Counted from the first letter of the stretch, positions 26,698 through 35,959 are shown. The stretch: DNA of 64,000 nt from Nocardia sp. NBC_01730 (GCF_035920445.1 NZ_CP109162.1:4154001-4218000); one strand, 5' to 3'. Notes: generated from the sequence alone by a model not told the origin. Numbers and translations are program-made.

Positions 26698-27054
26698 ATG
26701 ATCGAGAGAAAGAATTCACGCACGAAGTTCGCCCGGTTGGCGGCCGCCGCCGGTATAGCCGCAGTTGCTGCGATTCCGGTTGTCGCAGCCGCGGCGCAAG
26801 CCCCTACCGCGCACGCAACGACGCCCATGTCTGCAACCCAACTCGTCGACAAACCTGGTGGGGGTCACGGCGGCGGCTGGGGTCACGGCGGCGGCTGGGG
26901 TCACGGCGGCGGCTGGGGTCACGGCGGCGGCTGGGGTCACGGCGGCGGCTGGGGTCACGGCGGCGGCTGGGGTCACGGCGGCGGCTGGGGATGGAATCCC
27001 GGCTGGTGGAATTGGTGGAACCCACCCGGCTGGGGTGGCTGGGGCAGCTTCTAG
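26698..27054 (+). CDS. Secreted glycine/histidine/tryptophan-rich protein with seven HGGGW repeats, 118 aa
   Basis: ATG 26698 follows GGAG. Residues 1-40 form a Sec-type signal peptide (basic RKNSRTK, hydrophobic Ala/Val core, AHA cleavage site). From residue 55 seven perfect GHGGGW hexapeptides run in tandem, then a Trp-rich tail (WNPGWWNWWNPPGWGGWG). The HGGGW unit is identical to the copper-binding core of the mammalian prion octarepeat (PHGGGWGQ), so extracellular Cu(II) or other metal binding is a reasonable inference. It could also be a structural surface protein. A hairpin terminator follows immediately. Confidence 0.8.
   Translation: MIERKNSRTKFARLAAAAGIAAVAAIPVVAAAAQAPTAHATTPMSATQLVDKPGGGHGGGWGHGGGWGHGGGWGHGGGWGHGGGWGHGGGWGHGGGWGWNPGWWNWWNPPGWGGWGSF
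26863..26988 (+). repeat. 18-bp tandem repeat, seven identical copies
   Basis: The unit GGTCACGGCGGCGGCTGG is repeated seven times without a mismatch, encoding GHGGGW. Perfect identity at synonymous positions implies recent expansion by slippage or recombination. Confidence 0.95.
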
Positions 27055-27062
27055 CGCCGGTG

Positions 27063-27098
27063 ACCGAGCCCGGACACGCACAGCGTGCCGGGCTCGGT
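27063..27098 (+). terminator. Hairpin terminator after the HGGGW gene
   Basis: A perfect 11-bp stem, ACCGAGCCCGG with CCGGGCTCGGT, starts 9 nt after the stop codon; the loop can form a further short stem. Confidence 0.85.
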
Positions 27099-27159
27099 TG
27101 CATCGAGTACCGATCATGCGAAGCCAGGTTCGACCAACCGGGCTGGAGCTGGTGACCAG

Positions 27160-28422
27160 ATGAAGATTGTGTGTATCGGTGGCGGGCCGGCCGGGTTGTA
27201 CTTCGCTATTTCGATGAAACGGCGCGACCCGGGCCATGACATCACGGTGATCGACCGCGATCCCCCCGGGTCCACCTATGGCTGGGGCGTCGTGTATTGG
27301 GACGACCTGCTCGACATTCTGTATCGAAATGACCCCGACAGCGCCCAGGCGGTGCGTGCCGGGTCGGTCCTATGGCGTGAACAGGCAATCCATGTGCGCG
27401 ACGACCAGACCGCACATTTCGGGGGCTACGGTTTCAGCATGGGGCGCGCGGCATTGCTCGACGTACTTTCCCGACGGGCGAGCGACCTGGGCGTCGATGT
27501 CCAGCACGGGCGAGAGGTCCACGATCTGTCCGGCTTCGACGACACCGATCTCATCGTCGCCTCCGACGGCGCGAACAGCCGGGTACGGCAGCTGGGCAAT
27601 CATCATTTCGGCACGTCCGTCACACTCGGCGAGAATCGATATATCTGGCTCGGTACGGACAAGGTCTTCACCCGATTTACCTTCGCCTTCGAACACACCT
27701 CGGCCGGTTGGATCTGGTTCCACGCCTACCCGTCGGTTGCCGAAAAAATCAGCACCTGCATCGTTGAGTGCCAACCGCTGACTTGGCATGGACTGGGATT
27801 CGATTCCCTAGACAACCTGGAGAACTTGCGTGTTCTGGAGAACATATTCACGCGCCTTCTCGACGGTCACTCGTTGATCAGCAAGTCACGAGGCGAGTTC
27901 GCAAGGTGGAGCCGCTTTCCTGAGGTAACCAACAAGACCTGGTATCACGACAACGTGGTGCTGCTCGGCGATGCAGCGCACACGACGCACTTCACCATCG
28001 GTTCGGGCACCCGGTTGGCAATCGTCGACGCCGTCGTGCTCGCACAGAACCTGTACGAGGACGACGGCGTCGACAACGCGCTGGAGAACTACGATGCGCA
28101 GCGGCGCGCTGCACTGCGCCCGATACAGGCCGCCGCCCGTACCAGCATGGTCTGGTTCGAACACGCCGACCGGTATCTCGACCGCAGCGCCGTGCAGTTC
28201 GCCTATGCGATGGCGGCTCGGCACGGGCTACAGATGCCGTGGCGATATCAGCTACACCTGCTCACACAGGTACCCACTGTGCGCAACATCCGGCGTGCCA
28301 TCGACTCCGGACAGCGGTGGTGGCGGGCTGCCCGACGGGGGGAACTCGCGATGGCACTGCCCTCGGTAATGACGGCTGCTAGGGGGACCCTGGCAGGCGA
28401 CACCAGAAACGACACAATCTGA
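27160..28422 (+). CDS. FAD-dependent aromatic monooxygenase (salicylyl/anthraniloyl-CoA hydroxylase-like), 420 aa
   Basis: ATG 27160, behind GGAG. FAD motif CIGGGPAGLYFAISMKRRD at the N terminus, a DG motif in LIVASDGANSRVR, and the GD motif in LLGDAAHTTHFTIGSGTRLA. The last motif is typical of the group containing salicylyl-CoA 5-hydroxylase and the N-terminal part of anthraniloyl-CoA monooxygenase. It should hydroxylate an aromatic or indolic substrate with NAD(P)H and O2. No CoA ligase is adjacent. Its stop overlaps a degraded reading frame by one base (TGATG). Confidence 0.8.
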   Translation: MKIVCIGGGPAGLYFAISMKRRDPGHDITVIDRDPPGSTYGWGVVYWDDLLDILYRNDPDSAQAVRAGSVLWREQAIHVRDDQTAHFGGYGFSMGRAALLDVLSRRASDLGVDVQHGREVHDLSGFDDTDLIVASDGANSRVRQLGNHHFGTSVTLGENRYIWLGTDKVFTRFTFAFEHTSAGWIWFHAYPSVAEKISTCIVECQPLTWHGLGFDSLDNLENLRVLENIFTRLLDGHSLISKSRGEFARWSRFPEVTNKTWYHDNVVLLGDAAHTTHFTIGSGTRLAIVDAVVLAQNLYEDDGVDNALENYDAQRRAALRPIQAAARTSMVWFEHADRYLDRSAVQFAYAMAARHGLQMPWRYQLHLLTQVPTVRNIRRAIDSGQRWWRAARRGELAMALPSVMTAARGTLAGDTRNDTI

Positions 28423-28736
28423 TGACGGCAAAGAAAAACACCAGGTCACAACCGATCCCCGGACCACCCTCCTTGCCGATCCCGGGCGCAGCATCGCAGG
28501 ACGCACCGGCACCGGACGGGGCTTTGTCGCATCATCGGCGCGAAGAGGCGCGGCGATGGCCAAGTACCGCTGCTGAATTCTCGAGAAGGTTCCGGTTTCG
28601 AGCACGAATCCGAGGGACCGCATTCGCAGGAAGGCTCGTTGCCGCGATGGCCGTCTGTCCAACACTCGAACCTCGCGGAGTCGAAGTATGTCGATCGTTG
28701 TCGGACTGCCGATGGTCGATGATCCAGGTCGCATAG
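28422..28736 (+). pseudogene. Probable cytochrome P450 N-terminal remnant
   Basis: The frame overlaps the monooxygenase stop and begins with a proline-rich PIPGPPSLPIPGAA motif, as in the N terminus of CYP102-like or membrane-type P450s. After about 30 residues it turns arginine-rich with no P450 features, so only the 5' end seems to survive. It may have been co-transcribed with the monooxygenase. Confidence 0.4.
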
Positions 28737-28853
28737 GCAATAGGTGCTGACAAGGACTGTCGTTGCGGCGTCGACCTCGGCTGTGCTCCATCGGATGGGG
28801 CGGGCGACCGCGTTTGAGTTCGAGCGCCTCGATATTCGACCCCACCGCGCGTG

Positions 28854-30029
28854 TCAGCCCGGACCCACCCCGATGCCGACGGTGGACAGACGTCTGATGA
28901 AGGCCGGCTTGCTGGTGTGTCGTTCGCGCAATGCTCTCGCTTGTCGTGCGAAGGCATCTGTTCGGCCTTCCCGTTCGGCGATGGCGCGCAAGTCGGTGAG
29001 CAGTTCGATCGCCGCGTCGTACTGGCCGGGTTTCTTGGTCGCGACCATTGCTTCCATTCGTTGCCAGGCACCGTCCTGGTCGCGGGCGAGTTCGTCGAGT
29101 CGCTGTTCGCGTTGGCGTGCCCGCTGTGCCTCGAGCCGAGCGTGCTGTTCGGCCCGGACGGCAGCTGCGCGGCGTTCCCGCTCGCTCCGATGCCGGGCCG
29201 CTCCGTCGAGCAGATCAGCGACAGTACGCTGCGGCACCTCGCCGGGTGCAGTCGCCGCGGAGTCACGGAACCGCCGCAGAAGTTCCAGGTGGACACCCGC
29301 CGCATCGTCACGGGCGACGCGCAACAGCAGCCGATTCTTCTCGGCCACACCAAGGTCGGCGATCCATGCGGCGAGCGCACGCGGATCATCGGCCACCGCA
29401 TCGAGATCGGGGCTCGCCGACGCCGCGACGCACAGCAGGTCGCGGTCGAGGCGCAGAAAGTCGGCCATCGCCTGCTGGGGAGCGGTGAGTGTGTGTAGTC
29501 CCGGCGGCACCGGCGGCTCGAGTTCATCGTCGTGATCGCGGTCGAATGCCCATTCGTCACGTTCCCACGTCCCGTACCCGGCCAACCAAGCCAAATACAA
29601 GGGGCGGAGGTCTCCGGCGGCAAGGTCGGCGCGTACCCCGACAATGGCCGACAACGAAGTCTCCACGTCATCGGCCCAGTCGCCGGACTCGTCCTCGCTC
29701 GAGAAGCTGAGAATGATGTTCCTGCCGGATGTTTCGGCGGTGACACCGTCGCCCACGCAGTACTGTTCTGCTACCTCGAGATCGAGCAGTGTGCGCGGCA
29801 GCCGGAACATCACCTGGCGAGTCCCCCAGTTGGCCAGGTACAAGTGGGCGTCATAGTAGCGTTCGACCATCCGACGTGTACTACCCCGGAAACTCCCCCA
29901 GTGGTATTCGTTGACGAAACTCGTCGCGGTGATCCGCGCCCGGGTGGACAGGGCTCGCACCTCCGCCTGCTGGCGGTCGTCCAACGGCCGATCGACGGCA
30001 ACGAACTCGTAGTACTGGTACTCACTCAC
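28854..30029 (-). CDS. Conserved actinobacterial hypothetical protein, 391 aa
   Basis: Starts MSEYQYYEFVAVDRPL, an opening I associate with a conserved actinobacterial family often next to SWIM zinc-finger genes. The middle (about 130-270) is rich in short helices; residues about 280-350 form a long charged coiled coil (RSERERRAAAVRAEQHARLE). No enzyme motif or membrane segment. It is co-translated with the upstream small gene (ATGA overlap at 30026-30029). Confidence 0.75.
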   Translation of the reverse strand: MSEYQYYEFVAVDRPLDDRQQAEVRALSTRARITATSFVNEYHWGSFRGSTRRMVERYYDAHLYLANWGTRQVMFRLPRTLLDLEVAEQYCVGDGVTAETSGRNIILSFSSEDESGDWADDVETSLSAIVGVRADLAAGDLRPLYLAWLAGYGTWERDEWAFDRDHDDELEPPVPPGLHTLTAPQQAMADFLRLDRDLLCVAASASPDLDAVADDPRALAAWIADLGVAEKNRLLLRVARDDAAGVHLELLRRFRDSAATAPGEVPQRTVADLLDGAARHRSERERRAAAVRAEQHARLEAQRARQREQRLDELARDQDGAWQRMEAMVATKKPGQYDAAIELLTDLRAIAEREGRTDAFARQARALRERHTSKPAFIRRLSTVGIGVGPG

Positions 30030-30370
30030 GACTGCGCCTCGAATCGCCGTGCGGCGAAACCGGAGTCATCACCGAGATGGAAGAACAGGTGCCCGCGCAG
30101 CATGTCGGGTTCGGCCAGGACCGCCCAGCCGCGACCACTGACCGGATCCCCCTCGTCGTTACCTTCCCAACTGAACTCCACGCACTCACGACCGTCACGG
30201 GTCCCGATGCGGCAATCCATCCACCCCCGCACCGCGATGAATCCGAACTCACCCGTCCCGTCGGAGTGGAACTCCAGGAATCCAGGCTCGACAAGATCGA
30301 TGGCCTCGCGATCCCACAGATCCATCGCCACGATGCCCCAGCGGCCCGCAAGTGTCATCGACATCCCCAT
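30026..30370 (-). CDS. Small conserved hypothetical protein, 114 aa
   Basis: A compact, beta-rich acidic protein (LAGRWGIVAMDLWD, FHSDGTGEFGFIAVRGWMD, EFSWEGNDEGDPVSGRGW). The start may be the first ATG (30370) or the ATG four codons later (30358). Coupled to the 391-aa gene. The pattern suggests a lipocalin-like or immunity-like small barrel, but no family is assigned. The 327 nt upstream (30371-30697) hold no recognised gene. Confidence 0.65.
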   Translation of the reverse strand: MGMSMTLAGRWGIVAMDLWDREAIDLVEPGFLEFHSDGTGEFGFIAVRGWMDCRIGTRDGRECVEFSWEGNDEGDPVSGRGWAVLAEPDMLRGHLFFHLGDDSGFAARRFEAQS

Positions 30371-30697
30371 CCATATGTGTTCAGCATCCCGGCGAGGATA
30401 GTCATGGTCATGCCGTCATCAGTCGGCGATCCGGCACCCTCCCGAACACGATGTGGCGCATCAGCGACCCCCGGACCCGTCATATTCGCAACTGCCCAGG
30501 AAGTGGCGACGGCGCGCGAAGCCCACGGGACACACTGTGCTGCTGCGCCTCCAACTCCTGTCTCCAGAACACATGTAAGTGCTACAGCCGGCGTGAGCTG
30601 AACCGGTCGCGACGCGGCAGAAAATCGTCACTGGTCCGAGCCGGCTCCTGCCATCTGGTTACACGCGCCATCGAAGCCGTGTCGCCGTGCACACTGT

Positions 30698-32026
30698 ATG
30701 CCTGTGGAGAGATTCCCCGAGGAACTGGATTCCTTGCGTGCATGGAACGCCCGGCTGCGGCATCTGCTCCGGCTGACCGAGGAACAGGCACGTGCCGCGA
30801 CGCCCGACCAGACCGCCGCGGAGACGCCTGTCGACATGCAGGCGACTCCTGAGGCGACAAAGACACCGCCATGCTGGACGCATTGGCGTACCTGAAAAGC
30901 CGCGCGCGCCAGAGACATTCCGGCCGCGCTCGAAATATCCCAGTCCGGCCGAGGCGCCCACGTGTGGATCTTCTTCGCCCAAGCCACACCCGCGGCGTCG
31001 GCCCGACACATCGCCACAGCCTTGCTCGCCGAGGCAATCGGGTTGCGCGGCCGCATGAGCCTTTCCAGCTACGACCGGCTGTTCCCGTCTCAGGACACCC
31101 ATACTGGACGCGGAGTTGGCAACCTCATTGCCGCGCCACTGGCCGGAGCCCGCCGCCAGCATGGCACAACCGTGTTCCTGGACCCCGCAACCCTCGAACC
31201 GTTCGAGGACCAGTGCGCATACCTGTCCAGCATCCCGCGACTGTCCCCGAAACAAGTCGGTGCGCTGGCCAACTCGCTGCCGCAACCCGAACTCGGCTAC
31301 GACGTGCGCCGCCTGCACCTGCCGACCTCGTCGAAGACCATGCCCAGACCAGCAGCGGTCGTGCGAGCGTCGTTCGGTGCCCGCATCCAGTTGACGGCCA
31401 CCGATTTGGGTCCGGCGATGATCTCCGCGGTCAAGCACGCGGCCTCCATCGCGAACCCGGAGTTCTTCGCCCGCCAGCGGGCACGCCGAAGCACCTGGGA
31501 CACACCACGATTCCTGCGAAGCTACGACGAAACACTCGACGGAGACCTGATCCTGCCTCGTGGACTGCTGCCACTGCTGACCATACTGATCGAATCCGCC
31601 AGCAGCACCCTGCATATCGACGACACCCGCATCGACGGCACAGCCCAGACGTTCAACTGCTCAGCCGAACTTCGCCCGGAACAACAACACGCGCTGCGTG
31701 CCATCGTCACCGCTGACGCCTCGATCATCGTCGCACCACCTGGGACCGGCAAGACCGGCATCGCCTGCGCAGCCATCCAGGCCAAGTCCACCTCGACTCT
31801 GATCATTGTCGACCGCAAAGCACCCGCCGATCAATGGCGCGCCCGGATCTCCGAACACCTCGGCGTGAAATGCGGGCAGATCGGCGGCGGCAGGTCCAAA
31901 ACCACCGGCGTCATCGATGTAGCCTTACTCCCCACACTCGCCCGCAGAACCAACATCGAGGAACTGACCGACAGATACGGATTCATCGTCGTCGACGAGT
32001 GCCGGTTGGGATGCTTCCGATTGTAG
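30698..32026 (+). pseudogene. Decayed TOTE-type archaeo-eukaryotic primase / DEAD helicase gene
   Basis: The pieces follow the order of TOTE conflict-system proteins: an N-terminal coiled coil (LDSLRAWNARLRHLLRLTEE), then MLDALAYL, then in a shifted frame IPAALEISQSGRGAHVWIFF, SYDRLFPSQD and GTTVFLDPATLEPF of the primase domain, and finally Walker A APPGTGKTGIA of the helicase. Lesions: a missing stretch after the coiled coil, a frameshift near 30897, and an end at VVDEC inside the helicase DECH box (about 32010), after which unrelated codons lead to a stop. The gene is therefore not functional. The longest open piece is 30962-32026. Confidence 0.75.
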
Positions 32027-32029
32027 AAA

Positions 32030-32839
32030 TCAGCAGTCGGACGTGGGATCGTCGCGAAGGGCGAGCCGCCGGTCAGGTGGTGCGGCGGCTGTCGATCCGA
32101 TCGGAAGGGGTTGGGCCAAGTGTCGCGGTCCGGTCCCGTCGGCGGTGAGGATCGGCTCGGGCGAGTATTGGGCCAGGTATACGCGGCGCATCCGATCGGC
32201 TGTGTTGGGGCCGCTGCGATGCAGGACGGTACTAGAGAAGCAGACGATGCTGCCTGCCGGCGCGATCACAGGGTCACCTCGGTCATCGCCGAAGTAACCG
32301 ATCCTGTCCCCAGTTTCCATGTCCTGCACGTGTGGAACGACGTCATGTGTTCCTGCCCGGGAGTAGGGCAGCAGATATACGGTGCCGTTGGCTTCGGTGA
32401 CGTCATCGAGGGGGATCCAACATGTGAGATAGGGAGTGTGGCGGTAGTCGATGAAGCCAGAGTCCTGGTGCCAACCGAACTTCATGCCCCGCTCGGCAGC
32501 CTTGATAACGTATTGCTCGTTGAACAGGTACGCGGTCTCGCCCAGTGTCGCTTGCGCGATCTGGACCATGAGGTCGCAGACCAGAAACTGTCGGATGGCG
32601 GCGCTGCGGTCGTAGGCGTGGACGAAGTAGCGGCGACCACGATGATCGAGGTCCAGCCTGTCGACGCCGAACCGATCCATTTCTGCGTCGCGTTCATCGA
32701 CCAAGCGTTGGCATTCATCGCGAAGAGCTTGCAGATCGTGCGGACCAACGGCGTTCTCAAGGACGAAGAATCCGTCATCACGGAATCGACGGGTGTGCTC
32801 TGCTGTGACCGGTGAAGATGCGTTGTTCGAGGCGTTCAC
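32030..32839 (-). CDS. Phytanoyl-CoA dioxygenase (PhyH)-family Fe(II)/2-oxoglutarate oxygenase, 269 aa
   Basis: The iron triad is visible: HxD in FGWHQDSGF and the distal His in STVLHRSGPNTADRMR, which also supplies the arginine for 2-oxoglutarate. The N terminus (FRDDGFFVLENAVGPHDL) is typical of the family. It hydroxylates a small molecule; PhyH proteins of this size are common in ectoine hydroxylation and secondary metabolism, but no partner genes identify the substrate. Divergent from an AraC regulator. Confidence 0.85.
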   Translation of the reverse strand: MNASNNASSPVTAEHTRRFRDDGFFVLENAVGPHDLQALRDECQRLVDERDAEMDRFGVDRLDLDHRGRRYFVHAYDRSAAIRQFLVCDLMVQIAQATLGETAYLFNEQYVIKAAERGMKFGWHQDSGFIDYRHTPYLTCWIPLDDVTEANGTVYLLPYSRAGTHDVVPHVQDMETGDRIGYFGDDRGDPVIAPAGSIVCFSSTVLHRSGPNTADRMRRVYLAQYSPEPILTADGTGPRHLAQPLPIGSTAAAPPDRRLALRDDPTSDC

Positions 32840-32940
32840 TGGTGTTCTCTCGTTGTCGGCGAAATCGGCGTCATCACAGTGTCGGCGACTACAGCCACGC
32901 TGGTCTTCTCGCGGCTCGGCAAGGATTTATCATTTTTTGC

Positions 32941-33867
32941 GTGATCGAGGATCTGAAGTTGCCGGTCGGCCTAGACGGTCGAGCGGTGCGTCACGTCGCC
33001 GGCGATGTTCGTGTTCGTGCCCATCGCCACGCCGAGTTGGAGGTTAACCTGGTCGTACGCGGCACTGCCACCTACCTGCTGGGTGAGCGTCGCTACGCAC
33101 TCACCCCAGGCACGCTGACCTGGCTGTTCCCGGGCCAGGAACACATTCTGGTCGATCAATCGGCCGACCACGAGCTGTGGTGGGCGGTCTTCAGACCTCA
33201 ACTGGTCGCCCGCATCGCGACCGCACCACACATACAACCACTGGTGCAAGACGATCCGGTCGAGCCGTACTCACGCCACCTCAGCACGGCATATACCCGT
33301 CGCCTGCAAACCTTGTTCAGTGAGGTGCGCGCGGCCGAGCCTCGCGATCGCGCCCTGGCCAACACCGGTTTGGCCTACTTGCTGATGGTGGCCTGGCGGG
33401 CGTTTCTCGACAGCAACGATGTCGTCGACAGCGAGGATGTCCATCCCGGCATCCGCACGGTTGTCCGGGTATTGCAGACCGACCCTAATGCGGGCGATCT
33501 GGCCGAGCTGGCCCGCAGTGCGGGCCTCAGTGCCACGCACCTGAGCCGCCTGTTCAAAGCCCAGATCGGCATCTCGCTCAGCCGCTATCGCATCCAGCAA
33601 CGGCTGCATCGATTCCTGCTCGGCTACGGCAACGGCGAACGCACCACAGCATTGACGGCCGCCCTCGCAGCCGGCTTCGGCAGCTACGCCCAGTTCTACC
33701 GAGTTTTCCGCCACGAAACAGGTCGCACTCCGTCCACCTTGCGTCCGAAGCAGGTTCTGGGCCTTGGACCAAGCACACAGAACGTTGCGCCGCAACCTGT
33801 CACCATCGAGCCGCCGTGGTGTCAGAATTCGTCTGCACCAACATCCTCAGATGACAGGCGGTGTTGA
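32941..33867 (+). CDS. AraC-family transcriptional regulator, 308 aa
   Basis: GTG 32941 is the likeliest start; AAGGA lies about 16 nt upstream, a little far. The N-terminal cupin-type sensor (about 20-85, HRHAELEVNLVVRGTATYL) precedes two AraC helix-turn-helix units: LAELARSAGLSATHLSRLFK and AALAAGFGSYAQFYRVFRHE. The final 40 residues are an unusual low-complexity tail. The 101-nt gap to the PhyH gene suggests it controls that gene. Confidence 0.85.
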   Translation: MIEDLKLPVGLDGRAVRHVAGDVRVRAHRHAELEVNLVVRGTATYLLGERRYALTPGTLTWLFPGQEHILVDQSADHELWWAVFRPQLVARIATAPHIQPLVQDDPVEPYSRHLSTAYTRRLQTLFSEVRAAEPRDRALANTGLAYLLMVAWRAFLDSNDVVDSEDVHPGIRTVVRVLQTDPNAGDLAELARSAGLSATHLSRLFKAQIGISLSRYRIQQRLHRFLLGYGNGERTTALTAALAAGFGSYAQFYRVFRHETGRTPSTLRPKQVLGLGPSTQNVAPQPVTIEPPWCQNSSAPTSSDDRRC

Positions 33868-33984
33868 AGTTCGTCTGCAAGCGGCGTCACAGATGACCCG
33901 TCTATCCAGCTCCTCGACCCCCGACTCTCGAGCTAGCGTCGAATATGGTGGGTGCCGGCATCCACGGTCATGTCATCGTCGTAG

Positions 33985-35124
33985 GTGGGGAAATTGGTTG
34001 AAAATTCTAGGCGCGCAGGGATAGTCGGCGGCGGAATCGGCGGGCTCACCGCGGCGATCGCGTTGCGAGCGGCGGGCTGGGAGGTGACGGTCTACGAGCG
34101 AGCCGCCGAGTTCACCGAGGTCGAAGCCGGGATCATGCTGACCTCGAACGTGCTAGCCGCCCTCGATCTGATCGGGGTGGGCGAACCCATCCGGGCTGAG
34201 GCCATGGCGGACCACATCGGCGGGCTCCGTAGCCGGCGCGGGCGCGAACTGGTGTGCGGCCGCGTGAATGACGTAATCGGTGGCGACGATCTCGTGGTGG
34301 TCCATCGCGCCGATCTCATCGCTGTCCTGGTCGACGCGCTCCCGTCGGAGTGCCTGCGTCCCGGTTCCAGGGTTATCCGCGTCGACGCGTCCGGAGACAT
34401 CGAAACCACAGAGGGCACTACGCAATTCGACCTCGTGGTCGCGGCCGACGGAATCCACAGTCTCACCCGCTGCCAAGTCTGGCCGGAGGCGGGCGCGGTC
34501 CGGCACACGGGGATCACCGGCTGGCGATGGATCGTCGACGCTCCGCCGCCGGAGTGGGTGGGCCTGGTGTTGGGGTATAGGGCCGAGTTCGGCATCCTGC
34601 CGATGGCGGGCAACCGGATCTACGCCTTCGCGGGCACTCACTCCGGTGTCGACGGTCTCGACCATTTCAAGGACTGGCCCGAACCCGTGCCGGCCATGGT
34701 GGCGGCAGCGGACCCGAAGCGGGTTCTCGAGAACGAGCTACTCGAGATCCGCGTCCCCAAGTCGCTGGCACGTGGTCGGGTGGCGCTCATCGGCGACGCC
34801 GCGCACGGGATGCATCCCACGCTCGGGCAAGGTGCCGGGATGACGATCGAGGACGCCGTCACCCTCGCCGCCTATGCACCTGATCTAGCCGCCTATTCCA
34901 AGGCCCGGCGGTGCCGGGTCGCCCTCATCAGCTGGCTGTCGGGGCGTGCGACCCTGGTCACCGAACCCACGTCCAGGTTCGTGGACGTCGCCAGGGACGC
35001 TACAGCCGCCCTGGTGCCGAACCGACTGGCCATCCGGGCCGGCAATCTGGGCACGAAGCTGCTGATCACCCGCTGGCGGCCACCAACGATTGCGACCAAA
35101 CCTCGGCCAGTGCATCCTGGATGA
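33985..35124 (+). CDS. FAD-dependent monooxygenase, 379 aa
   Basis: FAD motif GIVGGGIGGLTAAIALRAAG, DG motif VAADGIHSLTRC and GD motif ALIGDAAHGMHPTLGQGAGM: a PHBH-family aromatic hydroxylase. The start could be GTG 33985 or TTG 33994. The 3' end overlaps a broken gene on the other strand, and the last 15-20 residues (RPPTIATKPRPVHPG) probably come from that foreign sequence, so the native C terminus may have been replaced. The substrate is unknown. Confidence 0.8.
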   Translation: MGKLVENSRRAGIVGGGIGGLTAAIALRAAGWEVTVYERAAEFTEVEAGIMLTSNVLAALDLIGVGEPIRAEAMADHIGGLRSRRGRELVCGRVNDVIGGDDLVVVHRADLIAVLVDALPSECLRPGSRVIRVDASGDIETTEGTTQFDLVVAADGIHSLTRCQVWPEAGAVRHTGITGWRWIVDAPPPEWVGLVLGYRAEFGILPMAGNRIYAFAGTHSGVDGLDHFKDWPEPVPAMVAAADPKRVLENELLEIRVPKSLARGRVALIGDAAHGMHPTLGQGAGMTIEDAVTLAAYAPDLAAYSKARRCRVALISWLSGRATLVTEPTSRFVDVARDATAALVPNRLAIRAGNLGTKLLITRWRPPTIATKPRPVHPG

Positions 35125-35176
35125 CCTGCCGGTCCTCCCAAGACCGAGAGCCGGTCACCAACAACCGTTTCCCCAT
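35066..35176 (-). pseudogene. Truncated DUF2493 (SLOG-type) gene
   Basis: Starts MGKRLLVTGSRSWEDRQVIQ and stops after 36 codons. DUF2493 proteins of mobile elements and phages open in this way and are about 130 aa long, with a nucleotide-binding SLOG fold. A GGAG box precedes the start. The missing 3' part has been replaced by the end of the monooxygenase gene. Confidence 0.65.
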
Positions 35177-35671
35177 GACACATCTCCGGGTCCCGTAGAA
35201 CTCGCCGAATTTTGGGCAGATATGAGCCGCGCCCCGACCAGCTCGGCGTGCCAGGTCCGCGCCCCGTTCCAGGAGGCGGACCGCGATCTCGGTGATCGCC
35301 TCTACGGCTTGGCTATCGGTGCGCATCGTGTGCCGGGCGGGGAGTTCGTGCAGCGCCCATCCAGTGCCAGCGGCGACTTCGAGGTGGCCCGGATCCCCGA
35401 CCATCAACGCCTGGTCGAAGCGCGGTGCGACGCGCAGCAGCATGTCCGACCGCATCTGATATGCCTCATCGACGATCGCCCACGGCCAGGGCCTCTCGGC
35501 GACGTGCACCCGTTTGGCTGCGGTGCCGACCACGATCGCAGCATCCTGCAGATTCGAGACTTTCTTATCCACAGTCACATTCGGGTGCGCGCCCCGGGCG
35601 GTGCGGACATAGTCCTCCCCAATCAAGGGCCCTATGTGCGCTATTCCGATCCGCACAGCGACCAACATCAC
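35177..35671 (-). pseudogene. Fragment of a large superfamily 1 helicase/ATPase gene
   Basis: The frame contains WAIVDEAYQMRSDMLLRVAP and RFDQALMVGDPG, a Walker B-like DEA motif and motif III of a RecD-like AAA helicase often found on actinobacterial mobile elements with a DUF2493 gene downstream. Walker A and most of the protein are missing and an internal deletion is likely after VGDPG. It runs into the DUF2493 remnant. Confidence 0.55.
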
Positions 35672-35805
35672 GGGATGGCCTGCGCCAGACCGCGTCGTCT
35701 TCCGACAGCGCGATATGCGGCTACAAGATGTCTCGGGAGGACCAAACTACTGAATAGTGCCACAACCTTACGTCATGTGAGCGGCGATGCGCGACCGAGG
35801 TCTGA

Positions 35806-35959
35806 CGATCCTCGATCCTCGATCCTCGATCCTCGATCCTCGATCCTCGATCCTCGATCCTCGATCCTCGATCCTCGGTGCTCGATCCTCGGTGCTCGGT
35901 GCTCGGTGCTCGGTGCTCGGTGCTCGGTGCTCGGTGCTCGGTGCTCGGTGCTCGGTGCT
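35806..35959. repeat. Heptanucleotide minisatellite, 22 units of two types
   Basis: Ten CGATCCT units (35806-35875), one CGGTGCT, one CGATCCT, then ten CGGTGCT units (35890-35959). The types differ at two positions and form two uniform blocks. Since 7 is not a multiple of 3, all frames stay open and give spurious 7-residue-repeat proteins on both strands. The rest of 35672-36164 shows no gene other than the leader of the following operon. Confidence 0.95.

Noticed and set aside
26863..26988. Tandem 18-bp units as a possible CRISPR array
   Set aside because: Units are contiguous with no spacers and are in frame within a secreted-protein gene.
28532..29746. 404-codon alternative minus frame
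   Set aside because: It is out of frame with the 391-aa protein that has a clean ATGA junction to its partner gene; composition is Ser/Arg/Thr-rich noise.
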